Part shown: piece after piece, positions 1 through 8,796 of the stretch
How positions within the stretch are numbered: the first letter of the stretch is position 1
Layout: each line of letters opens with the position of its first letter
Assembly: GCA_022709905.1 (NCBI GenBank)
Contig: JAKLHY010000061.1
Coordinates: 1 to 45,543, forward strand
Source: Verrucomicrobiota bacterium
GTDB taxonomy: Bacteria; Verrucomicrobiota; Verrucomicrobiia; Limisphaerales; UBA1319
Reading direction: 5' to 3'
Length of the DNA stretch: 45,543 nucleotides
Program-made: the position numbers and the translations under genes
Notes under the pieces: model-generated
What the model was told of the DNA's origin: nothing
The model's database searches: none
Seen by the model: the letters and a program-made list of their open reading frames with translations, nothing else

Positions 1-127
1 CAGCGAGTGGCGACTGATGATGGCTCGAAAGTTGGTCTTTGGAGCCAAAGAGGAAGCAACCGATGTTCAGCCGATTGGAGTGACACCGCCGGCATGAAAT
101 GGGCTCCACAACCGGCACAGTGTCTCC

Positions 128-228
128 GCGCGTCCCCCAACGGGGCCCCAGGCGCTACGCCGCAGGCCGCGACCGAGGGTTCGCTTCGCTTCGGCCTGCG
201 GCGGCGCTACCCCCGTTGGGGACCGCGC
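128..228. repeat. Long imperfect inverted repeat (hairpin)
   Basis: Two arms of about 38-40 nt face each other around a loop of about 20 nt (roughly 170-190). The inner stem pairs CGCCGCAGGCCG with CGGCCTGCGGCG, and the outer stem pairs CCCCAACGGGG with CCCCGTTGGGG, with small bulges between. No T-run follows, so it does not look like a simple intrinsic terminator. It could be a REP/MITE-like element or the end of a mobile element. The surrounding 1-540 has no convincing gene. Confidence 0.6.
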
Positions 229-544
229 TGTGCACACGCACTATACCTATGAAATCCGGTAACATTTTTGCTTGAGGCAACGGGTGTGAAAAATAATCGT
301 CACTGTTCACCAACCGGCTGGTAACCGGCCCGAGAACGGCAGGTTGCTCCGTAAACTGCAACCGGAGAAAACATAAATTACAGCCCGCGCCAATGTTAAA
401 CCCAAAAGCAAGAACACGTTATAAACACCGATAAACACGGTTAACGTGGTGGAAAGTGTTAGTACTAGACGTTAGTACCTGATGACTAAAGAAGGCAAAA
501 TCACTCTGCTATGTTTCTTGTTATGAGTGATTTACGAAGATTTT
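229..544. other. Intergenic stretch with no recognisable gene
   Basis: Short open frames are present on both strands, but none has a recognisable motif, start context or partner. The sequence is more AT-rich than the operons further along. I see no tRNA, CRISPR or clear promoter in it. Confidence 0.4.
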
Positions 545-791
545 GAGGCGAAGGTCGGAATCGGTCCAAATAAGCCCATTTCTGAGCCCTGTAAACCCAC
601 CGGTCCCGCGCATTGCCTTTGGTCCAGTATTCTATCTAACTTCCTGTTAAAGAGCTATTTATCTTAACTGCCCTATCAGGTTCAGCTCTCAATGTGCCAA
701 ACAAGAATCATGCCGTCAATGCAGTATACGAACGTACTCTTGCAGTACACCTTAAGTACACTTCACTGGAAGTTTCACTGGAAGTGAAAAA
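545..791. repeat. 247-bp direct repeat, copy 1
   Basis: This segment matches 10830-11075 in the same orientation, with only scattered substitutions and one or two single-base indels. It ends with a perfect tandem duplication of TTCACTGGAAGT (762-773 and 774-785), which also creates the small palindrome TTTCACT-GGA-AGTGAAA. Copy 1 is followed by the MNT/HEPN gene pair and copy 2 by a transposase remnant. The repeat has no credible coding frame. It is probably a non-coding part of a mobile element, though it may also carry promoter signals for the downstream genes. Confidence 0.9.
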
Positions 792-893
792 ACTGAAAAT
801 TTACCCACTCCAGAATTGCATAGCGCTCCAAGACCGATGCGCTGGAAGGCTGAAAACCTTGCCTCAGGTCTTATGCTCCGGTAAGTTGGGAGC

Positions 894-1253
894 ATGAAAC
901 TGCGCCTGGAAAACCTGCCACCGTCTCTGCATGGTCAGCGTGAAGTGCTGAGCCGTTGCTTGGACGCTTTCAATCAGCTGACACCAGTTCTTCAGGTGTA
1001 TTTGTTTGGCTCGCATGCTCGCGGGGATGCCCGGTTGGACAGCGATGTGGATTTGTGTATCGTCGCGGAGGGGGCCGAACGGCAGCAGGAAACGGCGCGC
1101 CGGTATCGGGAGGCGATCTGGGATATTTGGCCGCGTCCGGCTTTGACGTTGATCCCCATCGCACCCGCTCGATTGGCGGAGAAGCAGGCGATCGGAGACC
1201 ATTTTTTTGCCAGTGTCCTCAAGGAAGGAGTGTTGCTTGCCTCGGAAAACTGA
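894..1253 (+). CDS. Minimal nucleotidyltransferase (MNT), antitoxin-like
   Basis: This 119-residue protein has the nucleotidyltransferase signature GSHARGDARLDSDVDL at about residues 39-54. That is the GSx(n)DxD motif that binds the nucleotide and metal in the MNT (MntA/COG1669) family. Characterised relatives paired with HEPN proteins act as antitoxins that AMPylate their partner; applying that here is inference. The length is typical. The ATG at 894 lies just after the 247-bp repeat and has only a weak purine-rich upstream region. The HEPN gene starts inside its 3' end (about 17 bp overlap), so the two are translationally coupled. The repeat upstream and transposase remnant downstream suggest it travels as cargo. 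Confidence 0.85.
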   Translation: MKLRLENLPPSLHGQREVLSRCLDAFNQLTPVLQVYLFGSHARGDARLDSDVDLCIVAEGAERQQETARRYREAIWDIWPRPALTLIPIAPARLAEKQAIGDHFFASVLKEGVLLASEN

Positions 1254-1644
1254 TTCGAACAATCCCGCGGACTGGCTCGCCTTTGCCGAATCGGACTTGG
1301 CGGGGCTGGAGGTTTTGGCTCAGTGCGAACTTAGCCCGCAACTTTGTTCGAGCAAGCTGGCGGAAGTGCTGGAGAAGATCCTCAAGGCTGAACTGATACG
1401 ATTGGGATGGATACTGGAGAAAACTCACGACCTTGAGAAACTTGCCAACGAACTAAACGCGCGCGGCTCGGATTTGGTCGGAGAAATACGGCCTTTGTCT
1501 ACTGCGCTTGCCGAGGTTTACTTTGCGGATCGCTATCCTGGATTTGACCTTGAAGACCCTGACTGGCATGTATTCCGCCAACAACTCGCCCAAGTCAAAT
1601 CCGTTTTTCTGAAGGTCAAGCAGCGGATGATGTCCTCAAGCTAG
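1237..1644 (+). CDS. HEPN domain protein, partner of the MNT protein
   Basis: This all-helical protein of about 135 residues has the COG1895-like HEPN layout: an opening ADWLAFAESDLAGL, a central helix around KAELIRLGW, the conserved THDL, and RYPG near the C-terminus. The frame is open from TTG 1207, but I prefer TTG 1237 because GGAAGGAG lies 7 nt upstream, inside the preceding gene. HEPN proteins are often RNases acting as toxins beside an MNT antitoxin. The strict R-x4-6-H RNase motif is not visible (the Arg-His spacing near THDL is eight residues), so nuclease activity is doubtful. It may be a binding or scaffold HEPN. Confidence 0.8.
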   Translation: MPRKTDSNNPADWLAFAESDLAGLEVLAQCELSPQLCSSKLAEVLEKILKAELIRLGWILEKTHDLEKLANELNARGSDLVGEIRPLSTALAEVYFADRYPGFDLEDPDWHVFRQQLAQVKSVFLKVKQRMMSSS

Positions 1645-1735
1645 CCCTGGCCAGCGAAAATGGATAATCAACGTTTCGCAGGATTACGGGATTTTCGATC
1701 CCCACAAGAACCAATCAATAACCCAGGGCTCGACG

Positions 1736-1819
1736 TGGGGAGAAGGGCCTTGCCCACCTCCCATCGTAATCAACATCGACAGTCGTCTCCAGGACGGAGC
1801 GGAGCACTGGATTGGCAAC
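1736..1819. repeat. Second repeat block shared with 11135-11218
   Basis: About 84 bp around ACGGAGCGGAGCACTGGA recurs at 11135-11218 in the same orientation, at lower identity than the 247-bp block. With the 545-791/10830-11075 pair it shows that the two loci descend from the same element. In this copy about 940 bp carrying the MNT/HEPN pair lies between the blocks. In the other copy only about 60 bp does. Confidence 0.75.
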
Positions 1820-2074
1820 ATGGCCGAACGTTGGGTGGGATCGGTGCGCCGGGAGTTGCTGGATCACGTGGTCATCTTCAACCAACTGCAACTGCACCGA
1901 CTCCTGACGGAATACGTCCGGTACTACCACGAGAACCGCTGCCACTTGACCCTGGAAAAGGATACGCCCAACGGTCGGGTCGTGAGCATCAAGACCTCGG
2001 CTGACGCTCAGGGGATCGCACTGCCACGGGTCGGCGGCTTGCAGCACCGCTACGAGTGGCGCCAAGCGGCGTGA
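1820..2074 (+). pseudogene. 3' fragment of an integrase-core transposase
   Basis: The 84 residues correspond to the C-terminal end of an rve-type DDE transposase of the kind common in PVC bacteria: MAERWVGSVRRELLDHVV, then a RYYHENRCHLTL segment, then the closing LPRVGGLQHRYEW. The same closing pattern ends the transposase at 11174-12049 (VLGGLHHRYVP). This copy keeps the third catalytic acid, Glu in AERW, but lacks the first two Asp residues and the whole N-terminal part, so it cannot be functional. The ATG at 1820 is incidental. Confidence 0.85.
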
Positions 2075-2651
2075 GTGGAGATCCCCGGTCAACCCGAACT
2101 TGGGGTTTGGACCGACTTGCCCACAAGGCCTCTGGTCGAGGACTGACCACTGAACTCTTCAAGACTGGCCCATCGAGCGCGACCATTGTCGGCTACAGCG
2201 CCCGAGCCCGCGGTCCAACGAACGTCCTCACGAGAAAGCCAATGCCCGCTCCCCACGCCCCTGCAGGCAATCAGGAACGATGTGATTTTGTCGACCCACA
2301 CCCGGATTCCCAACTCCGCCCACCACAACGCGGCGGGGTTGCCCCGTGACCTCTGGCGGGACATTGGCAACTCGTCCGGGCGATTGGGTTTCTTCCGAAG
2401 GCATCCGTTTCGGCGGTGAACTCTACGAGAGTGGAGCGTTCATATCGAGGTTGAGTTTGTGACCGGGCTGCGTCACAGATTGGAGGCGACCACGCACACC
2501 AGCAGTGGAAACCGGCAGCGCGAGCACGTGGAGCATCCCCAGAACTGCTGTGATATAAATTCAGGATGCAAGCACTGACGCTCCCCCTCCCACCGGGCAC
2601 AGCTGGTTGTGAAATGAATGAGAACCGTGACCGGCGCGTCTGCCTGTCGCG
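2075..2651. other. Gene-free stretch after the transposase remnant
   Basis: About 580 bp separate the integrase fragment from the stop of the oxidoreductase gene. Open frames exist on both strands, but none shows a family motif or a plausible start. It may be eroded mobile-element sequence. I see no RNA gene or terminator in it. Confidence 0.4.
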
Positions 2652-3287
2652 TCAGCGGACTTGCCGGTTCGGCTGCATTGCCTGCTGATTTAACCCTTTC
2701 GGGAAGAAGCGGTCGATGGTCGCCGCGACTTCGGCCAACCATCCCTTTCTCTCGGCTTCCGAACTCGTCACGACAATATTGAACATCCTTCGGTGAATTG
2801 TCAGCACGCCACAGAGCGCGAATATGCAATTCTTCCATATCGCTTCGAGCGGGTCACCAAAGAGGGTCTCCTCTCTGGTACTTTCTGTATTCGACGTGTT
2901 AAATATGATGGCGGACTTGGCCTTGAGCAGCCCGCGTGGAACGCCTTCACCCTTGTCCCCTTCGAGAAACTCGTAGGCCACTCCGGGCCGGATAACCCTG
3001 TCCACCCAGCCTTTCAATATAGCTGGAGGCTGCCCCCACCAGTTCGGATGAACGATGATAATGCCGTCAGCCTGTGACACCTCGTTACAGTGCCGTTGAA
3101 TCTCTGCTGGCAGCACCGCACCTTTCGAGAACTCGCCGTAGGGAAGCAGGGGGTTGAACTGTTCTTCGTACAGGTCGTGAGCAATGACCTCATGACCGTT
3201 GGCAGTTAACACTCGCAAACAGGCCGCAGCGATGGCGTGGTTAAAGCTGGCCCTGCTGGGATGCGCTACGATGACCAAGACTTTCAT
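2652..3287 (-). CDS. Flavodoxin-fold NAD(P)H oxidoreductase (NQO1/MdaB/KefF-like)
   Basis: This 211-residue cytoplasmic flavoprotein is predicted to reduce quinones or similar acceptors with NAD(P)H. It begins with the MKVLVIVAHP strand-loop that binds the flavin phosphate, followed by the S-R-A-S-F-N-H segment typical of this family. The HPNWWGQPPAILKGWVDRV stretch at about residues 80-98 matches the conserved P-x-x-W-x-x-P-A-x-L-K region. The length is normal for the family. Its ATG overlaps the stop of an upstream minus-strand ORF (ATGA), which is the only sign of an operon. It has no obvious link to the carbohydrate genes further along. Confidence 0.9.
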   Translation of the reverse strand: MKVLVIVAHPSRASFNHAIAAACLRVLTANGHEVIAHDLYEEQFNPLLPYGEFSKGAVLPAEIQRHCNEVSQADGIIIVHPNWWGQPPAILKGWVDRVIRPGVAYEFLEGDKGEGVPRGLLKAKSAIIFNTSNTESTREETLFGDPLEAIWKNCIFALCGVLTIHRRMFNIVVTSSEAERKGWLAEVAATIDRFFPKGLNQQAMQPNRQVR

Positions 3288-3637
3288 TGCATTTTGGCTG
3301 GCTCCGCGCCGGACTGTTCAGGGCGCTGCTTCAATGCCGGGGTGGCACTCGCGGTTTCATTTCTTTCCAAGTCCACGTCTGCCAATGAGGCTGCGTCGCG
3401 CAATGCCTCCAAGTGAGTGAACAGGATGGCGTCGGGCAGCGCCCGGCGACTTGGAGCGGGCGCTTCTCCTGCCGTGGCCTTGGGTGTGTCAGGCACGGGT
3501 TGCTTATACGATGCGTCCGCCTCTGTTGCAAGAGCGCGTGGATGGAGGGTTCTGACGAAACCGCCCGCCACGGCGGGCAAAAGCTGCTGCCCATTATCCG
3601 CAATGATGCCGGTGGGTTCTTCGGCTTCGGCGAGCAC
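3284..3637 (-). CDS. Doubtful hypothetical protein coupled to the oxidoreductase
   Basis: This 117-residue frame has no recognisable domain. It is rich in Ala, Pro and Glu, and its C-terminal third is predicted helical. The one argument for it is that its TGA overlaps the oxidoreductase ATG in an ATGA arrangement. Against it, an overlapping plus-strand frame (3413-3790) is equally long, and compositional bias alone could keep both open. It may be the 3' end of a decayed gene or non-coding. Confidence 0.25.
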   Translation of the reverse strand: MLAEAEEPTGIIADNGQQLLPAVAGGFVRTLHPRALATEADASYKQPVPDTPKATAGEAPAPSRRALPDAILFTHLEALRDAASLADVDLERNETASATPALKQRPEQSGAEPAKMQ

Positions 3638-3790
3638 GACGGTCCCAAGTTCGACAATTACGAGGGCAGGTTCTCCCGGGTGCTTCCACCCAAGCAGCCC
3701 TCAGCCGAGGAGCGGGACCTGGCGCTTGCGATGCTGGCGGCGATGGGGATAACCGCGCAGGCGCTGCGTGGCGACGCCGAGTCGAACTGA

Positions 3791-4297
3791 CACGGCCGGG
3801 TTGCGGAGTGACCACGTCCCTGGGTGGCAATTTCCAGCCCATCCACCAGGAGGCGGCTGCCTTATGTAGAGGCTTACGACACCAGCGAAGTTGCCCGGCA
3901 GGAGGGCTTTCTTCTTGGGGTTGACCGAAAGGTGACAGCGGTTACAAACCTCTCATGCCAAAGTAATTGCCTGTTGGATTTGCGAGGTTGAATATGCGGA
4001 CACATCTATGCCAATTCCCGACAGCCCTGCCAAGTGAATGCCCTGATTCCGCCAAGGGCGTTATCGGGTAACGCACGGTGTGAGCCATCCTGTGCCGTGA
4101 ACGATCAAGCGGCGAACCCAGCCCCGACAAGGATGACGTCGCCCCATGCGAGAAGCTGGATTTCGAATCCTCCGAGGGTTGAGCCTCAAGCCACCTTCGG
4201 GTGACGAACCGGCGGCGGGGCTTCCTTGGACCAGAAACCAGCCTGAACCCCGGCGCCTCGCTCATTGGAATTCTTGAGAATCCAGCAGTTGGCCGCT
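3791..4297. other. Stretch without a supportable gene
   Basis: A 125-codon frame on the minus strand (3942-4319) runs into the 3' end of the large glycosidase-like gene. It is basic, low in hydrophobic pattern and matches no family I know. I do not call it. Nothing else stands out here. Confidence 0.35.
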
Positions 4298-7200
4298 TCA
4301 CGGTTCTGCCTGGAACCAAATCTCCAGGGTGAGGTCTTGGTCCTCAGGAAGCAGGATGCCCTCCGCGTGCTTCCAGCCGCTGGGTTGAGTGTAGGTGGCG
4401 GTCGAGATGTCGCTTGAGCAACGGCGTCTGTCGGGTAACGCGAGTTCGATCCAGAAGCGCCGCACGCTGAAGCAATCGTGGTGGGGGTTGGACAGGGTGA
4501 AGACGTTTCGCCGCGCCAGGGAGTGGATCGCCGCCGCGTTCAGGGCCACCGCCGCCGGAGCGGAAAACACACCGTTGACCTCGTCGCCGTGCGCCCCGAC
4601 CATGTCGCCCAACGCCACTCCGTTCAGTAAGGCCACGGTGCCGTGGGGACCCGGTCCTTCCATTCCCTTGCCTTCGTAGTGAAGCCAGCCGTTCGTCGCA
4701 GAGCGCAAATCCTCAATTCGCAACCCGGCGATGGAGTGCGGTCCCGGTATGCGTCGGAGCCGCTCGACGTCGGGCTCCAGCACGCGCGACAGCACGAGCT
4801 CACGCGATTCGACGCGCAGGTCCGCCCAGCAGCCCCAGTCGCCCACGGAGTCGTCGCTCGGCCCGACATCGGCCACGAGCTTCAGGCGAGCTTGCTTTCC
4901 GGCCCAGCGCGAGAGGTCCGCCTCGAACGGCTGCCATTCATGGCGGGTCACCGTGGCCTGGCCCGCCGGAGTCTCGGCGCCGGAAACCTCGAGCACCACG
5001 AGCTTGAACAGGATGCCGTCGCCGGGATCACTGCCGTCTTCCTTACCCACGTTGGCGCGGAATACGGCCGAAGGTGCGGTGGGCAGTTGGATGGGATCGA
5101 ACACCACGTAGCTGTAACCCACGCCCCCGTGCCAAGGCGGGTGCATGAACAACGCGTTCTTCTCGACCTCCCCGCAGCGAGCGGGGCGAAGCGTGGCCAC
5201 GGTGCCGCTGGTCCCGAACTCGGCGGTCTCGTGCTCGCCACGCCTGCACATGCCCCCGGTGTGCTTGGAAGGCCAGGGCACCAGGGTGCGCACCGCGCGC
5301 ACGGTGCAAAGCCCGATCTCACGCCGTTCAACCGCATCGCCCGAGCGCAGCGATAGGTCCAGGATTCCCGCGGATTCGTTGGTGGGCGTTCCCAGGCCGA
5401 TCCGTGTCAGCACCGGCTGGTTCTTCTCGAGTTGAAGCCGCCGCTCGAAGGCGCCTGCACGCAGGGTGAATCCGTCTGAGCGTCGGACACGGCTCGTCGT
5501 CGTGACCAGCAGGTCATTCCCGTCCAACGCCGCAGATAGTTCCGCCAACGGCACGACGGTGAAGTCGATCCAGGCTCCTTCGAACTCGAACCACAGCCGG
5601 CTTCCGGGCCGGGCATCCTCTGGAATCGTGATCTCGTGTGTGGTCTGCCCGCGCACGGTGACGCGCTCGCCGGCCACCACTTCATCGCGTTGGCAACTCA
5701 GCACATCATTGCGGGTCGCTGCGGGGCTCAGACGGTAGCTGAAGGCCCCTGGCATGGGCCTCACATAGGTCAATCCGCGCGCGTATCGCACTTCAGCGGG
5801 GCCGAGTTCCTTTGCTTGCTTGTCCAGGGCCACCGCCTGCGCTGCCTGAACCGCAAAGCCACATTCAGCGTCAGCCAATGGGATGACCTCGTGCTGCCCG
5901 TCGGGCAGGATGCGGCAAACGGCTTGGCCGTTGCCGGCAGCTTTGGTGAAGCGCGTGAAGCGCCCGCGTCCATCCACGTAGAGGTAGGCCGGGGTAGCGG
6001 CACAGTCGGCTCGATGGCCGGCGGTGTCGCTGCTCAGGACTTCAATGGCGCCGTCCTCGGTCCACCCCGCGTAGCCGTTCGGTGGCAGGTCCAGATCGTG
6101 TCCGAACACGCGTGCGATCAGCCGCTCCGTCTTGCTGCCGTTGGAGGCGGTGATGGTGCCGTCGGCGTAGCGGGCCACGACCTGGGAGCGTTTGAACTCG
6201 CCGCTGGCCACCGCCTGGCTGGTGTTCAGGAGCCGTCCGTCCGCGGTGACGTACCGAATCTCCGCCACGTTGGTGAGGCAGTAGCGGCTGTGGAGTTGCT
6301 GGAGCATGTAATAGCTGCGGAGCGCGTTCCCCATGCCGCCTTCCATGACGAGAAAGCCGGGGTGCCCAAAGGCCACCGTGGCGGCAAGGAAACGGTCGAG
6401 CCAGTTCGTGTCGTTCATCCAACCGCGCTGACTGGCGAAGAACATGTCGGGGTTGCCCATGCCGAAGTTGCAGCCCAGGTCGTGCATCTTGCGCAGGTCG
6501 AAATCGACCAGCCACGGATTCTCCGCGGGACGGTAGCTTTGGTCCTGGCCGTAGTTGCCGTCGGTGAGGCCCATGTAGAAGCAGTGATAGTTGCCTTCGG
6601 AATAGACGGGGCCATGCCAGGCTTTCTTCTGGTGCAACATGATCTCGCCGTAGGCGTAGAACACGGCGGCGAAGGTGCCCGCCCCCGGCACGCGCGGGTC
6701 ATAGTCCACGCGGTGCCACGGCGCGACCGCGGTGTGCACGTCGCAATAGGCGGTGCTGAATCTGAACTTCTCCTGGATCTGTGGCGCCAACCGGGCGCAA
6801 CACTCGACAGCCCGGGCCGGCTTGGGCGCGTAACAGCGCATCCAGGCGTGCTGGAGCTGGTTCTGCGGGTCGCGCGACACCATGTCGGTGTTCCAGAACT
6901 CGTTGACCGGCGCGAAGTCGGTGTAGTTGTTGTACGGCCCGTACACAAACCCGAGCGTGTCCTGCATGAAGCGGGAGTAATCGCGGGCGCCGGCGTCGCC
7001 GCCCTTGCCGGGTGCGGCTTTGGTCCGGAAGGTGAAGCTCTCGCCGCCATCGCGCCACATGGTTTCGTGATCGGTCACCACCATCTGGGTCATGCCATAG
7101 CGGTGCACTTGCTCCCAGTAGCGCCGATCCTGCTCGCGGTCTCCGGCACCGTGAGCCCGCCAAAGACGCGTGCCGGTGATGTGCCGCCAGGGCGACGGCG

Positions 7201-8677
7201 GGTTGGGGATGTCAGGCAACACTTCTTCGTAGCGCGGCGCGAGCGTGACGATGAAGCGCTCGAAGCAATCGGTCCGTTTGCCATTTGTCAGCGGAATGTA
7301 CCGGGTGCCGCCGTGGTAAACCACGCCGTTGGTAGAAACCGAGTTGGCGGCCCAGAGAACCGAGCCATTGGAGACGTACCAATCGACGTTACCGGTCAGG
7401 AAGAGCGGCGCGTTGGCGGTGTCGCTGACCACCACCGCCGGCCGGCCCCCCTCGGCCGGGTAGAACGGGTTGGTAACTAGCCGCGGGTTCGTTAACCCGA
7501 CCGCCCGCCCGAAACGCACCTCCGCCACGTTGCCGCCCGGCGCCAGCACTTCCACTACCAGCGACTTGCCGTGCAGGCGGTAGCGATACGTGACATCCGC
7601 CGACACTCCGGCGGCAGTCAGACGCCAGCGAGACTCGACGCTTCGGCCCACGATCGTGGTGCCAAGGTGCTCCGCCTTCTCCGGCGACGCGGGCCCGCTG
7701 GCGGTTGCCAGGAACACACCGCCGCCGGTGCAGGGCCGGGTCAAGAATGCCGGATTGTCCGCCTGGTGGCTGCCGGGCGGGAGCGGAAACTCCCACTCCG
7801 CCACAATGTCGCTCCAAGTGCCGCTTTCCGGGCGGTAGCGATAAATGAGCCGGCCGTCGCCGCCTTCGTAGGTGAACACGTACCCGCCGGAAGCCGCGCC
7901 CGACTCCGGTTGCAGGGAGTTCGTGTAGGACGGAACGGCGTTATCCGGCAGGATCGTCTCGGCGGTGGTGGGGAACGGCAATCTCCCCGGTCCGGTGTTT
8001 GCGCCCGGGGACTGGCCCGGGAGCATCGGGATCCCCCGTTCGGGGCGCAGCTCGAACTGAAGCGGTGCGAAGCGCTCGGTAAACGCGGCCAGGTTGTCGA
8101 AGTACAGCACACGGTCCTGCTGGTTCTTCCCGTTGGTGACGAGCAGTCCCGTAAACCTGGTGCCGGATTTCGCGTGGTCGATCTGTTCCGCGCTGAGTCG
8201 TCGGTGCAGGAGATACCATTCGGTCCAGTCCACGTGATAGAGCGGCACCGAGAACTCGCGCCCCTGGGCGTCCTGGAAGAGTGCGGCAATACGCACCTGC
8301 GGTGTCTCTGGGTCCGGCGCCCAGCCCCAGTTGTTGCCATAGACCCACAGCGAGACTGCGTCGAACGGGCGCGAAATGGCGATGGGGGCAGGCGGGAGCA
8401 GACGCACTTCGGGCGCGCTGTTGGTGGCCCGGTAGGTCAATTTGCCGACGTGGCTGCCCCAGATCTGTTGCTCGCGCGTTCGTTCGAATGTGGCCACCGC
8501 GCCATGGCACTCAACCCGCCAGCCTTCCAGGTTCTCGAAGTCCACCAGGGGTGGCTCGGCATCCTCCAGGCGTCCGGCCCAATCGAGTTCGTAGGGGCGC
8601 TGGCCTACGCGTTCGCCGGCGGGCGCAGATATGCCCAGCAGACCAACCATGGTGAAGAGGAGATGGCTCGGTTTCAT
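4298..8677 (-). CDS. Very large secreted glycosidase-like multidomain protein
   Basis: This 1459-residue protein begins with a signal peptide (about residues 1-21, cutting after SAPAG). Residues 45-200 form a beta-sandwich-like module ending in a YFDNLAAF motif typical of carbohydrate-binding or CIA30-like folds. Residues 230-490 look like a beta-sandwich that precedes a barrel. The central 490-800 region looks like a (beta/alpha)8 barrel: VTDHETMWRDGG (535), TAYCDVHTA with Asp646, and GPVYSEGNYH with Glu694, which I propose as nucleophile and acid/base. The C-terminal part includes a jelly-roll with a DWGCWADLR motif of the NPCBM type near residue 1290. The overall order recalls GH101-like endo-glycosidases, but the assignment is uncertain. 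It is monocistronic and divergent from the sialidase remnant. Confidence 0.8.
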   Translation of the reverse strand: MKPSHLLFTMVGLLGISAPAGERVGQRPYELDWAGRLEDAEPPLVDFENLEGWRVECHGAVATFERTREQQIWGSHVGKLTYRATNSAPEVRLLPPAPIAISRPFDAVSLWVYGNNWGWAPDPETPQVRIAALFQDAQGREFSVPLYHVDWTEWYLLHRRLSAEQIDHAKSGTRFTGLLVTNGKNQQDRVLYFDNLAAFTERFAPLQFELRPERGIPMLPGQSPGANTGPGRLPFPTTAETILPDNAVPSYTNSLQPESGAASGGYVFTYEGGDGRLIYRYRPESGTWSDIVAEWEFPLPPGSHQADNPAFLTRPCTGGGVFLATASGPASPEKAEHLGTTIVGRSVESRWRLTAAGVSADVTYRYRLHGKSLVVEVLAPGGNVAEVRFGRAVGLTNPRLVTNPFYPAEGGRPAVVVSDTANAPLFLTGNVDWYVSNGSVLWAANSVSTNGVVYHGGTRYIPLTNGKRTDCFERFIVTLAPRYEEVLPDIPNPPSPWRHITGTRLWRAHGAGDREQDRRYWEQVHRYGMTQMVVTDHETMWRDGGESFTFRTKAAPGKGGDAGARDYSRFMQDTLGFVYGPYNNYTDFAPVNEFWNTDMVSRDPQNQLQHAWMRCYAPKPARAVECCARLAPQIQEKFRFSTAYCDVHTAVAPWHRVDYDPRVPGAGTFAAVFYAYGEIMLHQKKAWHGPVYSEGNYHCFYMGLTDGNYGQDQSYRPAENPWLVDFDLRKMHDLGCNFGMGNPDMFFASQRGWMNDTNWLDRFLAATVAFGHPGFLVMEGGMGNALRSYYMLQQLHSRYCLTNVAEIRYVTADGRLLNTSQAVASGEFKRSQVVARYADGTITASNGSKTERLIARVFGHDLDLPPNGYAGWTEDGAIEVLSSDTAGHRADCAATPAYLYVDGRGRFTRFTKAAGNGQAVCRILPDGQHEVIPLADAECGFAVQAAQAVALDKQAKELGPAEVRYARGLTYVRPMPGAFSYRLSPAATRNDVLSCQRDEVVAGERVTVRGQTTHEITIPEDARPGSRLWFEFEGAWIDFTVVPLAELSAALDGNDLLVTTTSRVRRSDGFTLRAGAFERRLQLEKNQPVLTRIGLGTPTNESAGILDLSLRSGDAVERREIGLCTVRAVRTLVPWPSKHTGGMCRRGEHETAEFGTSGTVATLRPARCGEVEKNALFMHPPWHGGVGYSYVVFDPIQLPTAPSAVFRANVGKEDGSDPGDGILFKLVVLEVSGAETPAGQATVTRHEWQPFEADLSRWAGKQARLKLVADVGPSDDSVGDWGCWADLRVESRELVLSRVLEPDVERLRRIPGPHSIAGLRIEDLRSATNGWLHYEGKGMEGPGPHGTVALLNGVALGDMVGAHGDEVNGVFSAPAAVALNAAAIHSLARRNVFTLSNPHHDCFSVRRFWIELALPDRRRCSSDISTATYTQPSGWKHAEGILLPEDQDLTLEIWFQAEP

Positions 8678-8796
8678 ATCGTGACAGGCAATGACGAAGC
8701 GGTTCAGATCCGCTTGGCACGAAAGTATGGCCAGCAGTTCACGCTGTAAAGACTGGAGAGTGACAGGTTCGCGGGTGGATAACTCGTCACTCCGCG
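8678..8796. promoter_or_regulatory. Divergent intergenic region (possible promoters)
   Basis: The 119 bp lie between two genes that point away from each other, so promoters for both should be here. I cannot identify convincing -35/-10 or sigma-54 boxes. The call rests on geometry only. Confidence 0.3.

Noticed and set aside
694..897. 67-codon frame inside the 247-bp repeat
   Set aside because: The second repeat copy breaks the frame by an indel, so it is not conserved as protein.
3413..3790. Plus-strand 125-codon frame with a protein-like C-terminal half
   Set aside because: The stretch ending AEERDLALAMLAAMGITAQ could be a helix, but there is no known family, no partner and an overlapping minus-strand frame. 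Not enough to call.
3942..4319. Minus-strand 125-codon basic frame
   Set aside because: No motif, and it overlaps the 3' end of the large gene.
5636..7480. 614-codon plus-strand frame opposite the large glycosidase-like gene
   Set aside because: It is antisense to a gene with signal peptide and clear motifs. The translation is rich in Val, His, Arg and Ala without domain pattern, as expected from a GC-rich antisense frame.
7571..8749. 392-codon plus-strand frame opposite the same gene
   Set aside because: Same antisense explanation; no start context or family motif.
8678..8796. Sigma-54-like box TTGGCACGAAAGTATGG
   Set aside because: The -12 half lacks the required TTGC-type match.
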